64,000 nucleotides of DNA from contig NC_064758.1 in assembly GCF_011397635.1 (NCBI RefSeq), positions 17,824,513-17,888,512 of the forward strand, in the 5' to 3' direction. Under the pieces are notes generated by a model. It did no database searches, was not told where the DNA came from, and worked only from the letters and a program-made list of their open reading frames with translations. Origin of the DNA: Epinephelus fuscoguttatus. Lineage: Eukaryota > Chordata > Actinopteri > Perciformes > Serranidae. Shown here piece after piece: positions 1 through 12,400 of this stretch (position 1 is the first letter of the stretch; each line of letters begins with the position of its first letter). The translations under genes were made by a program, and so were the position numbers.

Positions 1-1724
1 GGACACATTCCTCTGACACAAACACCAGCAATAACCTTCGAGCGACAAAATTGGAAGACACACTGAAGAGCCCAGCAGGACTCAAAGACGTGTGACACCA
101 AACAAAAGTCCATTCTGTTCTTCAGTGAAATAAATATTAAGCACTCCAATAGGCAGCGGCGGCAGCAGTGCTTCATGTTCGCAAAGCTCGTTTCGCGTCG
201 CTTTATGAAAGACTTTGTGTCTCAGTGGAAACTTTCCTTTCAGAATAAGAAATAAATACATCAAAATAAAATAACAACAAAGTTTCATCCCACAGTGAAA
301 GTGAGAGGAAGGCTCTTCTTTTCATCTGTCGGGGAGAAGAAAGATCTGACTGCAGCAAACTGAGAAACAGTGGGAGAGGAAGTGTTTCAATAAATAGGCG
401 TGTAAGTTGTGAAGTTTTGTGAGGACAGTGAAGGACTCTGGTGTTACATAACGTTCTCATCTTCTCATGTATACATGATGAACTCTGTGTCTATTAGCAT
501 TATGTAATGTGGGGTAGCAGGGTGACATAAAGACACTATCACAAAGATAATAATGGTATTAAAGGAAACAAGAACTTCTGCAAATGGCTGAATAAAGATG
601 GTCTCACCTCGACCTCCTGCCTGTTTGTGTTTGTTTATAACACGTACAATCTGGTTATTAGCCTTCATGCAAAGAAGTTAGTTTTAACTGAAGACATTAA
701 ACACTTTGTCACACAGAAAACAACACCAGCTGGCCAGTGGAGATAAGACGTCCACATTGGACAAACCAGGCGTCTGAAGCTTGCTGAAAACATATCACAC
801 TGTAACGTCCAATGTTTTTTCAGGTTGTGAAACTCAGGCTATCTCCCTTGTCAGATCACTGTCACTGTCAAGGGATCAGCTTTTATTTTCTTTTTCTGGA
901 CTGTTCCCTCAAGTTGACAGTGAGAGGAAATGACCAGAGGAAATGCCAGTAGCTTAAACATGGATCAATGTTTATAAACGCTGCAGAGTCTCCTCCCTCC
1001 TTCCACTGTAAACATAAATCTTCTGCCACTCTGACAAATGAATGTGTGTCACACGGTGGCAGGTATTCATAAACCCAATACAAGTGACAACAGAGCTTAT
1101 GAAATATTAGAAAATTTAACAAACTTGTAAACATGGAGTATCCGTTTTTATTACAGTGAAGATCTACTGTATATACATTGTACAATCTTTGTGAAATCTT
1201 TACAGTACAAATCAAAGTAGAGGAACAGGTGGCATTATAGCAACAAAAAAAGCCTAGAAACATAGTTTGTGCTTTTTTATCTGTTTCCCCTTTAGGTTTG
1301 TGGTTTTGTGGGTGTAAACTGAGCGTGTGTTCAATTCCCAGCACAGCTGCTGTGAGTTTCCCAGCCTGGGACAAAGTCTGACGTGGATAAGGGCTGTAAA
1401 AAGAGCTTAGTGACAAAAGCCAAATACCCCAAACACTTACAGTCCTTTTTGACTTAATGCAGCAAACAACAGTCTGACGAGTAAAATGTATTAGAGTGAG
1501 TACAGCAGGTGTTGATGTATTAACTGCAGGATAATGTACATTACTCTGCAACATTTTAAGCCAATCATTTGCCTGCAGAAAACAAATGAAGTAGAAGCAC
1601 TGCTGGGTCTTAATATTAGTCACATACAGGTGCTCTTTGGATACTTCAAGTTATTTAATCTTGTGAAGGGCTCATTGCACGAGTGAAGTATGCTCTTCAT
1701 CAAAAAATATAAAATGCAAGTGCC

Positions 1725-1818
1725 CTTCAAAAACAATCCAAAGCACACTTTGGGGTTTGTGCAAAGGCATTTTATTTTTTGCACAAACCCCACAGTGTGC
1801 CTTGGATTGTTTTTAAAG
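1725..1818. repeat. 41-bp inverted repeat (foldback) with 12-nt loop
   Basis: The arms 1725-1765 and 1778-1818 are reverse complements at 38 of 41 positions, counted by eye, around a loop of about 12 bases. A transcript would form a long hairpin. It could be a palindromic MITE, or much less likely a small-RNA hairpin. No target-site duplication was identified. Confidence 0.8.
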
Positions 1819-2170
1819 GAGACTTAAAATTTCTATTTTTTGAATGAATTAAAAAGTCATTCAAATCATTTTTCCGTATCCAGTTGGTTAAAACATGACA
1901 GCCCATAAATGTTTTGCACATAATAAGTTGTCACATTGTGATAACTTGGGTTGCTAATACAATGTAACCTTCTGATGTGATACATTTCTGAAAAGCACTT
2001 TAAGTCCCCCATATTTAGCATTTATAGGCTGTATATAAACCTTTAATTCATGGTTTATAATGCAATATAGCAGGCTGTTCTCATGCACTGTTTGTAGCTC
2101 TTCCAACAAAAAGTAATGCACCAAAATTCATACATCTTACATTATGGTGAGCCAGTAATTTGTCCATAAC

Positions 2171-2658
2171 CAGGGGCGTCATAGTGGGGGAATAGTGGGA
2201 CTGAGTACCCAGGGTCCCAGTGCGAGAGGGGCCCTCAAAAAGTCTGGAATTAAAAGGTTTCTGTTATTTAAATCTTTAATTTCTAAGTAATTAGTCCCAT
2301 AACTACATTAAAATTGGCTGAATAAATCAGTTAGGAGACTGAACTTTGTACAAAAATATAGTGGCCCCTCTCACCTTAAAGGTGCAAACTAGTCCACCCC
2401 TGCACTAAGATTTGTCTCTAAATGCAGCTAAAGCTGAGCTATGTGAGACAGCATATGCTGCTGAAGCACCAATGTACACTGTAATGCCTTTTCCCAAGAA
2501 AGGGAAACCGGGGTTTCAAAAACCAATAGAAAGAAAGAGAGGAAAGATAGAGAAAGCACTTGTGAGAAAAAAAAATTCAAATTGGATCAAGAGAGGAAGG
2601 GCAGGGGCCCACAGAGACTGCTTTTGCAGAGGGCCCAGAATTTGGTGCTGCGCCCCTG
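2171..2658. mobile_element. Short non-autonomous hAT-like transposon
   Basis: The left end reads CAGGGGCGTCATAG and the right end reads GGTGCTGCGCCCCTG, giving CAGGGGCG-type terminal inverted repeats. The flanking octamers (tccataac and tttgtaac) agree at only 5 of 8 positions, so a target duplication, if present, has decayed. The interior keeps a short lysine-rich open stretch (2412-2738, PKKGKPGFQKPIERKRGK) that resembles the start of some hAT-type transposases. That is a resemblance only. It is most likely a deletion derivative unable to move itself. Confidence 0.65.
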
Positions 2659-3234
2659 TTTGTAACCCATGTATTTTGGAAGACTACGTGTGCATTTTCT
2701 TAGGGTATCATGTGAACCATTGTATGAGAATCTGTTGACTATACTGTAAACAGACATTCTTAAGTATTAATTAATGTACAGTATTGGTCAACAATTATAG
2801 CTTCTCATGCAGACACATTTAAAATGATTACATCTGTGTGTTACTACCTCATCATTCATCATCTGTTTTAACAGCAGCCTCCACTAATGGATGCCTCACA
2901 AGAGGAGTTATAGTTGCTGACAAATACATTCGTAAACACTTGAAGTATATCTGCATTATCTGGCAATTTGTATTCAGTTACTTTTTATTGATTAGGCTTT
3001 AAGACATCATATTGTATTTTTCATATTATTTGGCAGATATGAAGTCATTAGCTGTTATGGAAATGTATGTGACTGTGTGTGGAGATGACTGCAAGGCTGC
3101 ACGTTGGCACAAGTTTCAACTCACATGAACCTGACTGTTTTCAAACATTGCTCATTTTCCATCAGAGGAATAAAATAAAGTAAAGTTAATGTCCGTGATG
3201 TGTTGGGAAACTGCCTTTCTGTGTTTGGTGTTAA

Positions 3235-6200
3235 TCAGTGGTCAGTGAATCCAGGCATGGGGAAGGGTCTGGCGAATAGCTCCACCCGCTGGCGGAGCTC
3301 TGCGATGCGCGACACTGTCTCTGGGTCCTCCAGCAGGAAGGACTTGAAGCTTGCCAGATTTCCTGATGGGAGACGGACGAATAAAAACAACAAGCTCAAG
3401 GTTTTAAATCTGCCAGAAAATATATTTTAGTGCTGCTGATTGTTTTGGGAATCTGTTCTTTGAATGTACTTGAAAACCTGTTAATTAGAGACTGTACAAA
3501 AAATGTAAGAGTTTCATTGAACATTGTATTTTCTATTTTCTTCACCGGGTGGTGTAATGCAATACAATACAACAGCATCACAACTCCATCCTCCAAAATT
3601 AGCACGCAGTTGAATCAAACCCCCTCTAAAAAGAAGGTTTTACTGCAGGACATTAGATTTAGCTAGGTGTACCTAATAAACTGGCAACTGAGTGTATATT
3701 TGTATGAATATGAATTTGTACAACACTCACTGAAAACCTTTAAAAATGACAGATTTGCAACCCCTTGGAGCACATCACTGTGTCATTTTTGAACACCTCT
3801 GAAAGCCTTCTAAACAAACATGTCACCACGGTGTGTCTAATGCTGAAACCCCAAACCCTTGCTCCCCTCTCACCGGTCTTCTTCTTCACATCCAGTGCAA
3901 TCTGAATCCCCTCATCAATAAAGTCCACGACCTTTTCAAAGTCTGCCTCTTTGAACTGTCTGGAGGTCAGAGCCGGAGTTCCTGTAAGAAACAATATTAT
4001 TATAAAATATTAGGGGTGAGGGACACATACTGACAGGCTGACTGACAGGCTGATGGACATACAGACAAGTACGCAGACAGACAAAAGCAAACACATCACA
4101 AAGACAGACACACAGAGGGAGAAGAAAGGATCCAGTATCATATAGGTAGGACATCTGACTGGTTGACAGATTCATGCCCAAACAACCTCCACTCCTGCAG
4201 CTAACACACCCTGTACACACTTTAAATCTGCTCATTTGAGTACCGAGCCTGAGTCCTCCTGGAGTGAGAGCACTCTTGTCTCCAGGGCAGGTGTTCTTGT
4301 TGGCGGTGATGGACACCAGCTCCAGGACCCTCTCAGCTCGAGCCCCGTCCATCTCGCGAGGTCGAAGGTCAACCAAGACCAAGTGGTTGTCTGTTCCACC
4401 TGAGATGAGGAGGAGAAAGAGGAGGAGGAGGAGGAGAAGGGACAGGGGGGGATTGAATTGAATTTAAATTTGACTCAGCTCAGGGGAAAAAGTGTTTGAC
4501 GGATGATAAATTGCCTTCACTCTCTTCTCAAACCTTTATACAGACAATGATAAAGTTATCATCACTTTCCTCTTAATATTGGCTTTTTCCCTCTATTCAA
4601 CTGTCAAGCCAAAGTTACGTGAACTTTTCCAAAGTCATGGAAACAGAATGCAAATTAGGCTGGAGCAAATAAAGAAGCAATCCAAAAGCAATTGCGTCAG
4701 GTGGTGGAAATGCAATATTACTTTGAATACTAAATCTAATTCCATATTCAGTGGGGGGGAAAACCCCTTAAAATGTAAACAAACTTTCCATGTATATGTG
4801 TCTTTTTTTTTTTTTTACAATACCAACTGCATCTTTATTCTCTCAGTACCTGACACCAGGGTGTAGCCTTTCTTCAGCAGAGCATTAGCCATGGACTTGG
4901 CATTCAGCAGAACTTGGGCGATGTACTGTTTGAACATGGGAGTGGAAGCCTGCAGAGACAGAAATGATGCTGTGTAACGAGAAAGACCATATCAGGACAC
5001 TCCAGATGACTTGTATGGTTTATACATGAGCTGCTGAAATTAAGCTGGTGTTGAAAACGTTCTGCAGAGTGCTCTCCCAAAGGATTTTCTCTCTCATTTG
5101 CTTTTGTAGACTATTGTTGAATACTAATGATTAATGTTGATATCTGGACCTGTCTGAGGGCAACGGCCACCCCTGCAATGGCGTGGTTGTGAGGTCCACC
5201 CTGAAGTGATGGGAACACGGCAAAGTTCACCCTGTCCTGGAGGTCATAGGTCACCTCCCGTCCTTTCTTATCCACAGACTGCACACCTTTCCGGAAGAAG
5301 ATCAGTCCGGCCCTGCAGAGTGGAGAGAGGAAACTGAACTCAGCCTGAAATGTTGCTGTAAGAATCTCCCCTTGACAATAAACAATATGATCCTACTCAT
5401 TATGTGCATGTTACCACACACAACCACATGATTTCAGGTCTCGTGGTGACATTGAAGAAGGCAAGAAATAGTATTTTCACAGTTATTTTAAAGGTCCAGT
5501 GTGTAGGATTTAGTGACATCTAGTGGTGAGGTTGCAGAGCTGAAATTTCTCCCATATGCCAAGCATGTAGGACAAGGTGGCCAATGCGAAAATGCGGATG
5601 GCTCTGTCCTGAGCCGGTGTTTGGTTTGTCTATTTTGGGCTACTGTAGAACAACATGGTGGACACCTTGGAAGAGGACCTGCTCCATATGTAGACATAAA
5701 CGGCTCATTGTAAGGTAACGAAAACACAATGATCTTAGTCTTCAGGTGATTGTTAGTCTGAGTGGGCGGAAGTTTGCTGCAGAGATCAGCCTCTCATTGG
5801 GCGGAACGAGCCACCCGCTGAAGTCCCGCCCTACCACCTCCGGTTGTGTAGCAGTTTTCAACCGTTTTCAACATGTCCTTTACTAACTTTTGCAGTGTTT
5901 GATCTTGCAGGGATGTAGCCATTTTTCTGCCATGGTTCGCGTCCTGTAGGCGATATTTTTGTGGGTGTGTTACACCAAAACCTGTTTCCCCCCGGCAATA
6001 TTTTTGCAAGCGCACCGTTGCTGTGGCACCGCCCAGAACGATTGTGATTGGTTGAAAGAAGTACAAGCAGCTGGGGCGTTTTTTTCTCCAATCTCACAGT
6101 GAGAGTCGGCCCAGCCAGACCTTTCTTTTCTTGAGAAAGGTCTGGTGAGCGAGACTAGGTGATTGTAAACTGAAAACATGAATACTGTATAGTAGATGCT

Positions 6201-6452
6201 CCTAAATCTGACACTCTTTACCTTTAACACCTTGATCTGACCCCCATTAGCACCTATCACTCACACACAATGTCTAGTCCCTCACCTTGCTCCACGCAGA
6301 GACTTATGGGTAGTAGAGGTGACCAGGTCAGCGTGCTGGAAAGGAGAGGGAACAGCTCCTGCTGCCACCAGGCCGCTGATATGAGCCATGTCTGCCAGCA
6401 GGTAGGCATTAAGCTCCACACACAGCTAAAACACACACAGTCAGACAAGTTT

Positions 6453-6485
<33 letters not shown>

Positions 6486-9400
6486 TCCTTTAACCTGTTT
6501 TCTCTTATTTGTGTTTTCTATTTTTATTGCCCTTATATTTGGCTATTTTCTTGCTTTAGGGATTAATACAGCTTTTTGAGAGATGGCTGTGAAAATGTTT
6601 TTACCACTACTATTTTAGGATACAACATAGTGGACTTAAATGGAGTGCACTGTCTCCCAAGTGATCTACTAGTGCACCCCAAGCAGACATAATTTTGAGA
6701 TATGAGGTACCTTCTTCATACGAGGGTAGTCAATGAGGCGAGCGTAGGCACTGGTTCCTGCTATGATTAGTCTGGGTCTAAAGAGTCGGGCTGTCTTCTC
6801 CAGCTGGTCATAATCTATCAGACCTGTTTTGGGCTGAGTTGATACAGGAGGAGAGAGGAAAGTGTTACACACGATAGTAAAAAGTGAGTACCTTGCAATT
6901 TGTTAACTGTTTTCTTCACAATTTTGGTTGAAAACATATATTTTATTTACAAAAAGTAAAGCTAAAGTACTCACATCCAGCTTGTAAGGCATCGATTCAA
7001 AGTAGATGGAGGTGGCTGAGATTCTCTTGGTGTCTGTCATGTAGCCGTGGGTGAGACTAAAATATAGCAGAGTTAAAAAAAAAGAAGCATGCATCCCAGA
7101 AGTTCAGTGAGTTCTTCAGCAGCATCATGAACTTATTCTGACCTCTCTAGATCCTTATTTCTCTTCCATATGAACAGTATTATTTATCATTCATCTCAGT
7201 GTATATGAAATGTTTGTATCCATTTATATCAAAATCCAGTCCTTCAAAGTTACTCTACACCTACCAACTCCCAGCCAGCCATTATTTAAGTTTTATATAG
7301 TGTCTGGCGTATAAAAGTTGCAGGTCTGCATTCATCTTTAGGCTAACGATCGCCTGCAGCATTAATATGACTCAGATGTGTATTTGAGTGTCAGTTATTG
7401 TTTACATTTTCCACACTATGGTGGCTGTAGTTAAAAAATATATTCATTTCAAAGAGGGTGGTATAATGTGACAACTCCAGACTGTGTGACTAACATTTTG
7501 TCATTTCCATTAATTCCCCTTGAAGTTAATTCCCATAAAAACATCCAGTGTCATGGAGAAAAATGTCAAAACCACTCAGGCAAAATCTCACAACATTTCA
7601 TGGCACATTTAACAAAACTGTAGCAACTTATAACATAATAACTGTCAGATAATGTCAGTAACATGTCTGCCTAAATATACTGAATGACAGTGATGGCACA
7701 GCATCACATTATGACAGTGATTACTTATTCTATTTTATGTAACATTTTGTAAGAATCATAAGAATTTGAGTTATTACATCATTAGTGTTACTCTATGGTT
7801 TAATTCAGAGCGTTGTTTCTGTCACTGAGAACCCAAAGCTCTGTACATTAAGTACATGTCCACTCACTGTCCTCCATCAGGCAGATCCAGGCCCATGATG
7901 CGGTCATGAGGCTTCAGCACAGAAGTGTAGGCTGCAAAGTTAGCGGGGGACCCAGAGTACGGCTGGACATTTATGCCCCACAGATTTGGATCCAAACCGA
8001 AGGCATCGAGTGCTCGTTTCTGACACAGAAGCTCAATTTGGTCTACAATCTCTGCACCTCCATAGTACCTGAGAAAGACAAAATGCACTGATTAATATTT
8101 GAAAATGTCACATTTTATTGTATTGTATTATTTTGTATCATATTGTTTTATATCATGTCGCATTATAACACATCCCATCCCATCCCATTATATTGCATTG
8201 CATCGCATCATATGGCATCTCATGATATCCCATCGCATCATATGGTATCTCATGATATCCCATTGCATCATATGGCATAACCACTGAGAAGATGGGTGAG
8301 TACTTCTTTATTTTTCATTTTCCATTTCTGATGAATTTTTATGCACCAATTTGTGCCTCTTCTGTGTGATTTTATGGAGAATGTCTTTAATTTTGTCAAA
8401 ATAAAAATCCTCTGCAGCTTTCATGCTTTTGCTGGGGAGGACAACTGCACATGTTCAAAATATTGTGGGATGTGTCCCCTGCGTTCTCTCTAAAATCTAC
8501 ACTTATGCGGATAGACCTAGCTTATACAATGTGCCTAGCTAATGCTAATGTGCAGGAAAGTTTATGTGTTTCTAGGCAACAGTTCAGTCCCATCGGTTGT
8601 GGTAGAATTTGTATTTGCAGAGCCAACAAATCATAATCTGTTTGTAACTAATAACAGCTATACATTGTTTTGTTGTGTATGTATTGCATCTCATCATATT
8701 TGCTACATATTGTATTGTTAGGTTTTGTATTGTTACATATCGTATTGTTTCTTATTCTATCATTATGTATTGTATCAGTGTTTATTGTACGGTTACTGAG
8801 GAAGGCACAAGCCGACACGCATTAGTGTTTTTAATGACTCTTGCCCATTAAATAAAGGCTTTTTAATTTTTCCAAACCAACCTGAGTGCCTGGACTTTGA
8901 TTTTTTATGCCTTCCGGATTTTTTCTACATATTGTATTGTATTGGGTTGTATTGCATCATTACATATTGTATGTTGTAGTGTTTCATTTCATATTGTATC
9001 GGGTCATTTCGTATATTACGTTGTGATATCCTATATTGTATTGTGTTGGAATGCATCAGACACATTATAGAAGAATCGTCATTAAAATAAATTTCACAAA
9101 TTAATACAGCTGGCCTTCTGAAAACATTTCAGAGTTTTGTAATGACCGTAACAATATATTTTGTAAAATACGCTGTCCCTATAGGTACCTTTGTCCTGGG
9201 TAACCCTCAGAGTATTTGTTGTTCAGACAGGAGCCCTGGGCCTCGAGCGCTGCACGGCTGCAGAAGTTCTGACAGGACAAACAAGCACAGTGTCAAGATC
9301 CACAGCCACATACTGTACTTTTTTTTTTTATAACATGTTTATATATTCAGAACACTGTCACCATCCAAATATAACCTTTATTCAGCTGGAAAGGGGTGAC

Positions 9401-12400
9401 TGAACACCCCTGCTCCTTTTCAGCAGTGCCGAGCTACACAGTACAACCACAGTCCAAACATGAATCCAATCTGCCATGTAGTTCAACTGCAAGCATTTGT
9501 CTAGCAAATACCAATTATAGAAACAATAAGACAGGTCCCAGAGTCAGAAAAGGATAATCAAGGCTATTTAAATCTGTTTAATTTGTTGCATAAATCTTAC
9601 AAAAAGTCACAGCTTTTTCTAGAAGCTGCAGAACTGAATTAAATTAGCTTATCTAAAAATGTTAAGTATTAGAGGTGCTATAGTCAAATTAAAAGATGGA
9701 TATTGAGGAATCTAACTAATACTGAATCTCTGTGGGGTTCAGCACAGTGTCAAATCTACCAAAGACACTTGAGAGTCAGAGGATAGATGGAGCTGCAGAA
9801 AAGGAAATGAATGTAAATGAATTTTTCTCCCTGTCTCAGTATCTTTTTTTTCTCCCAGTCTCACTTCTGCTCATCTTCTCTCTCTCCCTCTCTCTCTCTG
9901 GCCTCCTCAGCCGCCCCCTCTGCCTTGTTATTATACTAAACCTGTCACCGTTCAGGGATCCCTCAATCATTCCTGTGGGATTTAAAACCGGTCCCTTATG
10001 TGACACAAAACTCTCTCTATGACATTTCAGAAGACTATCTTGACACACACACACACACACACACACCAACACATACATACACATACAGGCACACACAGGA
10101 TCACCCCTCCTCCTCTGTCACTGCTTAAAATCTGGAGATCAGTGGGAGAAATCAGTGAGGGAACCTAATGGGATCACTTGGCTGTGTTCCTGAAGAAAAA
10201 AAAAACGGTGGCTCTCCACTGGGAGTCAGCCTGCAGCGGCGACTGACTGACAGCACAAGAAGATGAAAATCTTTCAGATGTCATTGTGACTGATAGTGCT
10301 GTGGATTCATAATTACTGGAGAATAGAAGAATGAAAGCTCCCTTCTTTTCCCACAGCTTCCACTTAGATGGAATCACTGACTTGCGAGGTGAAAAATGCG
10401 AAAGAAAACTCTCTGAAGAAAACAGTTAAATTCTAGAAACTACATCCCTGGTGACTCGCGGTTACACTGCCAAAGGAGGCTCCTCTGCAGTTTAAGCTGC
10501 TCGTCTTGCTTTCTGTCTAACTCGCTGCAGTCATTAGCGCCTCTGTCTACAGGAAATCACAAAGGATAATTAGCAACATCTCCTCATCGCCTTTATTCAC
10601 AGTTTGAACAGCTGCTGTCCTGCAGAAGAGACAAAGCATGTTTTTGAGCCAAACATCCTTCGCACCAAACCCCATGTAGATAATGAAGTGCACTTTGTAG
10701 GCTCACTGTTTACCTTTTAATTTGCACATACTGTTCTGCGATGATAATCGCATGTAACTACGTTAACTGTGAAATATCTATGTTAGTTTGTGTGGCTGAG
10801 AAGTACTTCCATGAATTTTACATTCACCATGGTTGACAATTAAGTTAAATTTAAATGAGTGGTTGTCAAACTGTGGAGCAGCATAGAGCCACTGCAGGTG
10901 GGATGTGGATGACCTGGGGAAAAATATGAAACGAAACAAATTTGAATGAATATGACCAGAGCAATAGGAAAAATAACCAAACAAGAGTTTGCTTATACAA
11001 TTAAGCTAACCTTTATTGTTCTAAAATTCAGCATGGATCTATTGCTGTACTCAAGACCATCTAAACCTGAGACAGAGTCAAAACCAAGATCAAGGCAGGG
11101 CGAGATTCATAACACGCTTAGAATAAAATGTGGAACATGCAAACCATTGTCACTCCTCAAACTGATCCACATTCCCATAAAAATACCCACAGAAAACAAA
11201 TGAAGATTCTTCTTCATTCACCTCTTTTTTTTAATTATACTGTTGATAATTTTTGTGTGAAGGTATAAGCGTATCATGAGAAATGTCTTGATAAAATAGT
11301 CAAAGGGAAAGTGAATTTTAGGTGTGGGAATTTTCCTTTGTTTTCTATGAACAAACAAGCAGAGCTGAGATCAACTTTATTTATTTAGATTTATTTAGAT
11401 GAGCTATAGAAATTACGTGATATCCCCACAACTGTGCTCTTGACCGGACTTGAAACACAATCCCCATTGTCTGAGACCGAGACAAGACAAGGTAAAAAAG
11501 CAGTCTAGTGGGAGACGAGACAGAAACTTTCAATAAGTGGTCATGAGACTTAGACTGATCTCAAATACTACAGTACTACATGGATCTTTAATAATTAAAA
11601 AATGTGAGTTGAGGGTGCATTAACTTTTTTCAGCTTCTGAAGAGAGGCTTGACAGACAAAGAAAACCACTGGTTTAATGTACGTTTGCAGAGTGACAATC
11701 AGTTGCTGTCTGGTTTGAAATTATATTCTAGCACAACCTCATTTACTAACTCATCTGAATGGAACAAGCAGTTAAGACAAAGAAAATTGATTTTGGCTTT
11801 TGGAAATGCTGTACAGCAATCCCTCTACGGGTTTATGACTCCAAACACACCTGTCTTTCCTCCGCCAGTTTCACACACAGACTGAGGTGTGTCGCAAGAC
11901 ACTGAACAAACATTTAAACAGTCACTTTTGATCCTTGTCATTGGTGGACTCATGGGTCATCACAGTTTACATTCAACATGCAATTTCTGAGAGGGTTATA
12001 CAAGGTTAAGTTGCCATAGTAAGAATACCGTAGCTACAGGTTCATAGAGAATAGTGTGAACAAAGGAAAGAGAGGGGTGACAAATCTTGTTGCATTGTGC
12101 TTTTTAAATTAATCTGCGGGTCCTGTTGTGCTTGTGACTGTGTGTCTAGTATTCAAGGCTGTGGAGGAGACTTTAGACTAAATGCTCCCATTACTTTCCA
12201 CCTTTCTGTCAATTTTCAGTTTCAGTTTGAATAAGCTTCATTGGCAAGACTAATTATTGTAAAATGAATTAAGGTGGCCTTAACCTTATCAATAGTTAAT
12301 AATAAATAATTAGTTTTATTATGGGTGAATGTGAATATTAAAACACAAAACATCTCCACTCCACTGCTCCTGTCTCTCTCTTTACCTCTGATGCAATGAG

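Larger units (their letters stand above)
1..3234. other. Gene-free flank downstream of shmt2
   Basis: No convincing exon is visible on either strand. The minus-strand part nearest shmt2 must hold its 3' UTR; an AATAAA on the minus strand at 2984-2989 is a candidate poly(A) signal. The stretch also holds a foldback near 1.77 kb and a short hAT-like element at 2.2-2.7 kb, listed separately. A minus-strand open frame at 883-1623 has no recognisable domain and looks like chance. Confidence 0.6.
9269..12385. other. shmt2 intron 2
   Basis: Three-kilobase intron without coding sequence. It holds a (CA)n run at 10043-10067, a CT-rich stretch at 9870-9905 and one copy of a 0.5-kb interspersed repeat at 11.04-11.58 kb. 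The 10.4-10.6 kb part is less A/T-rich, but no function can be assigned. Confidence 0.6.

Noticed and set aside
883-1623. Minus-strand open frame of 246 codons
   Set aside because: No signal, domain or family motif, composition like noncoding A/T-rich DNA, and no matching splice context.
3936-4382. Single 148-codon frame across shmt2
   Set aside because: Only its first part is a real shmt2 exon (4244-4399); the rest reads through the donor into intron.
6270-6566. Polyhistidine-encoding frame
   Set aside because: It is the (ATC)n microsatellite read in one frame, antisense to shmt2 exon 7.
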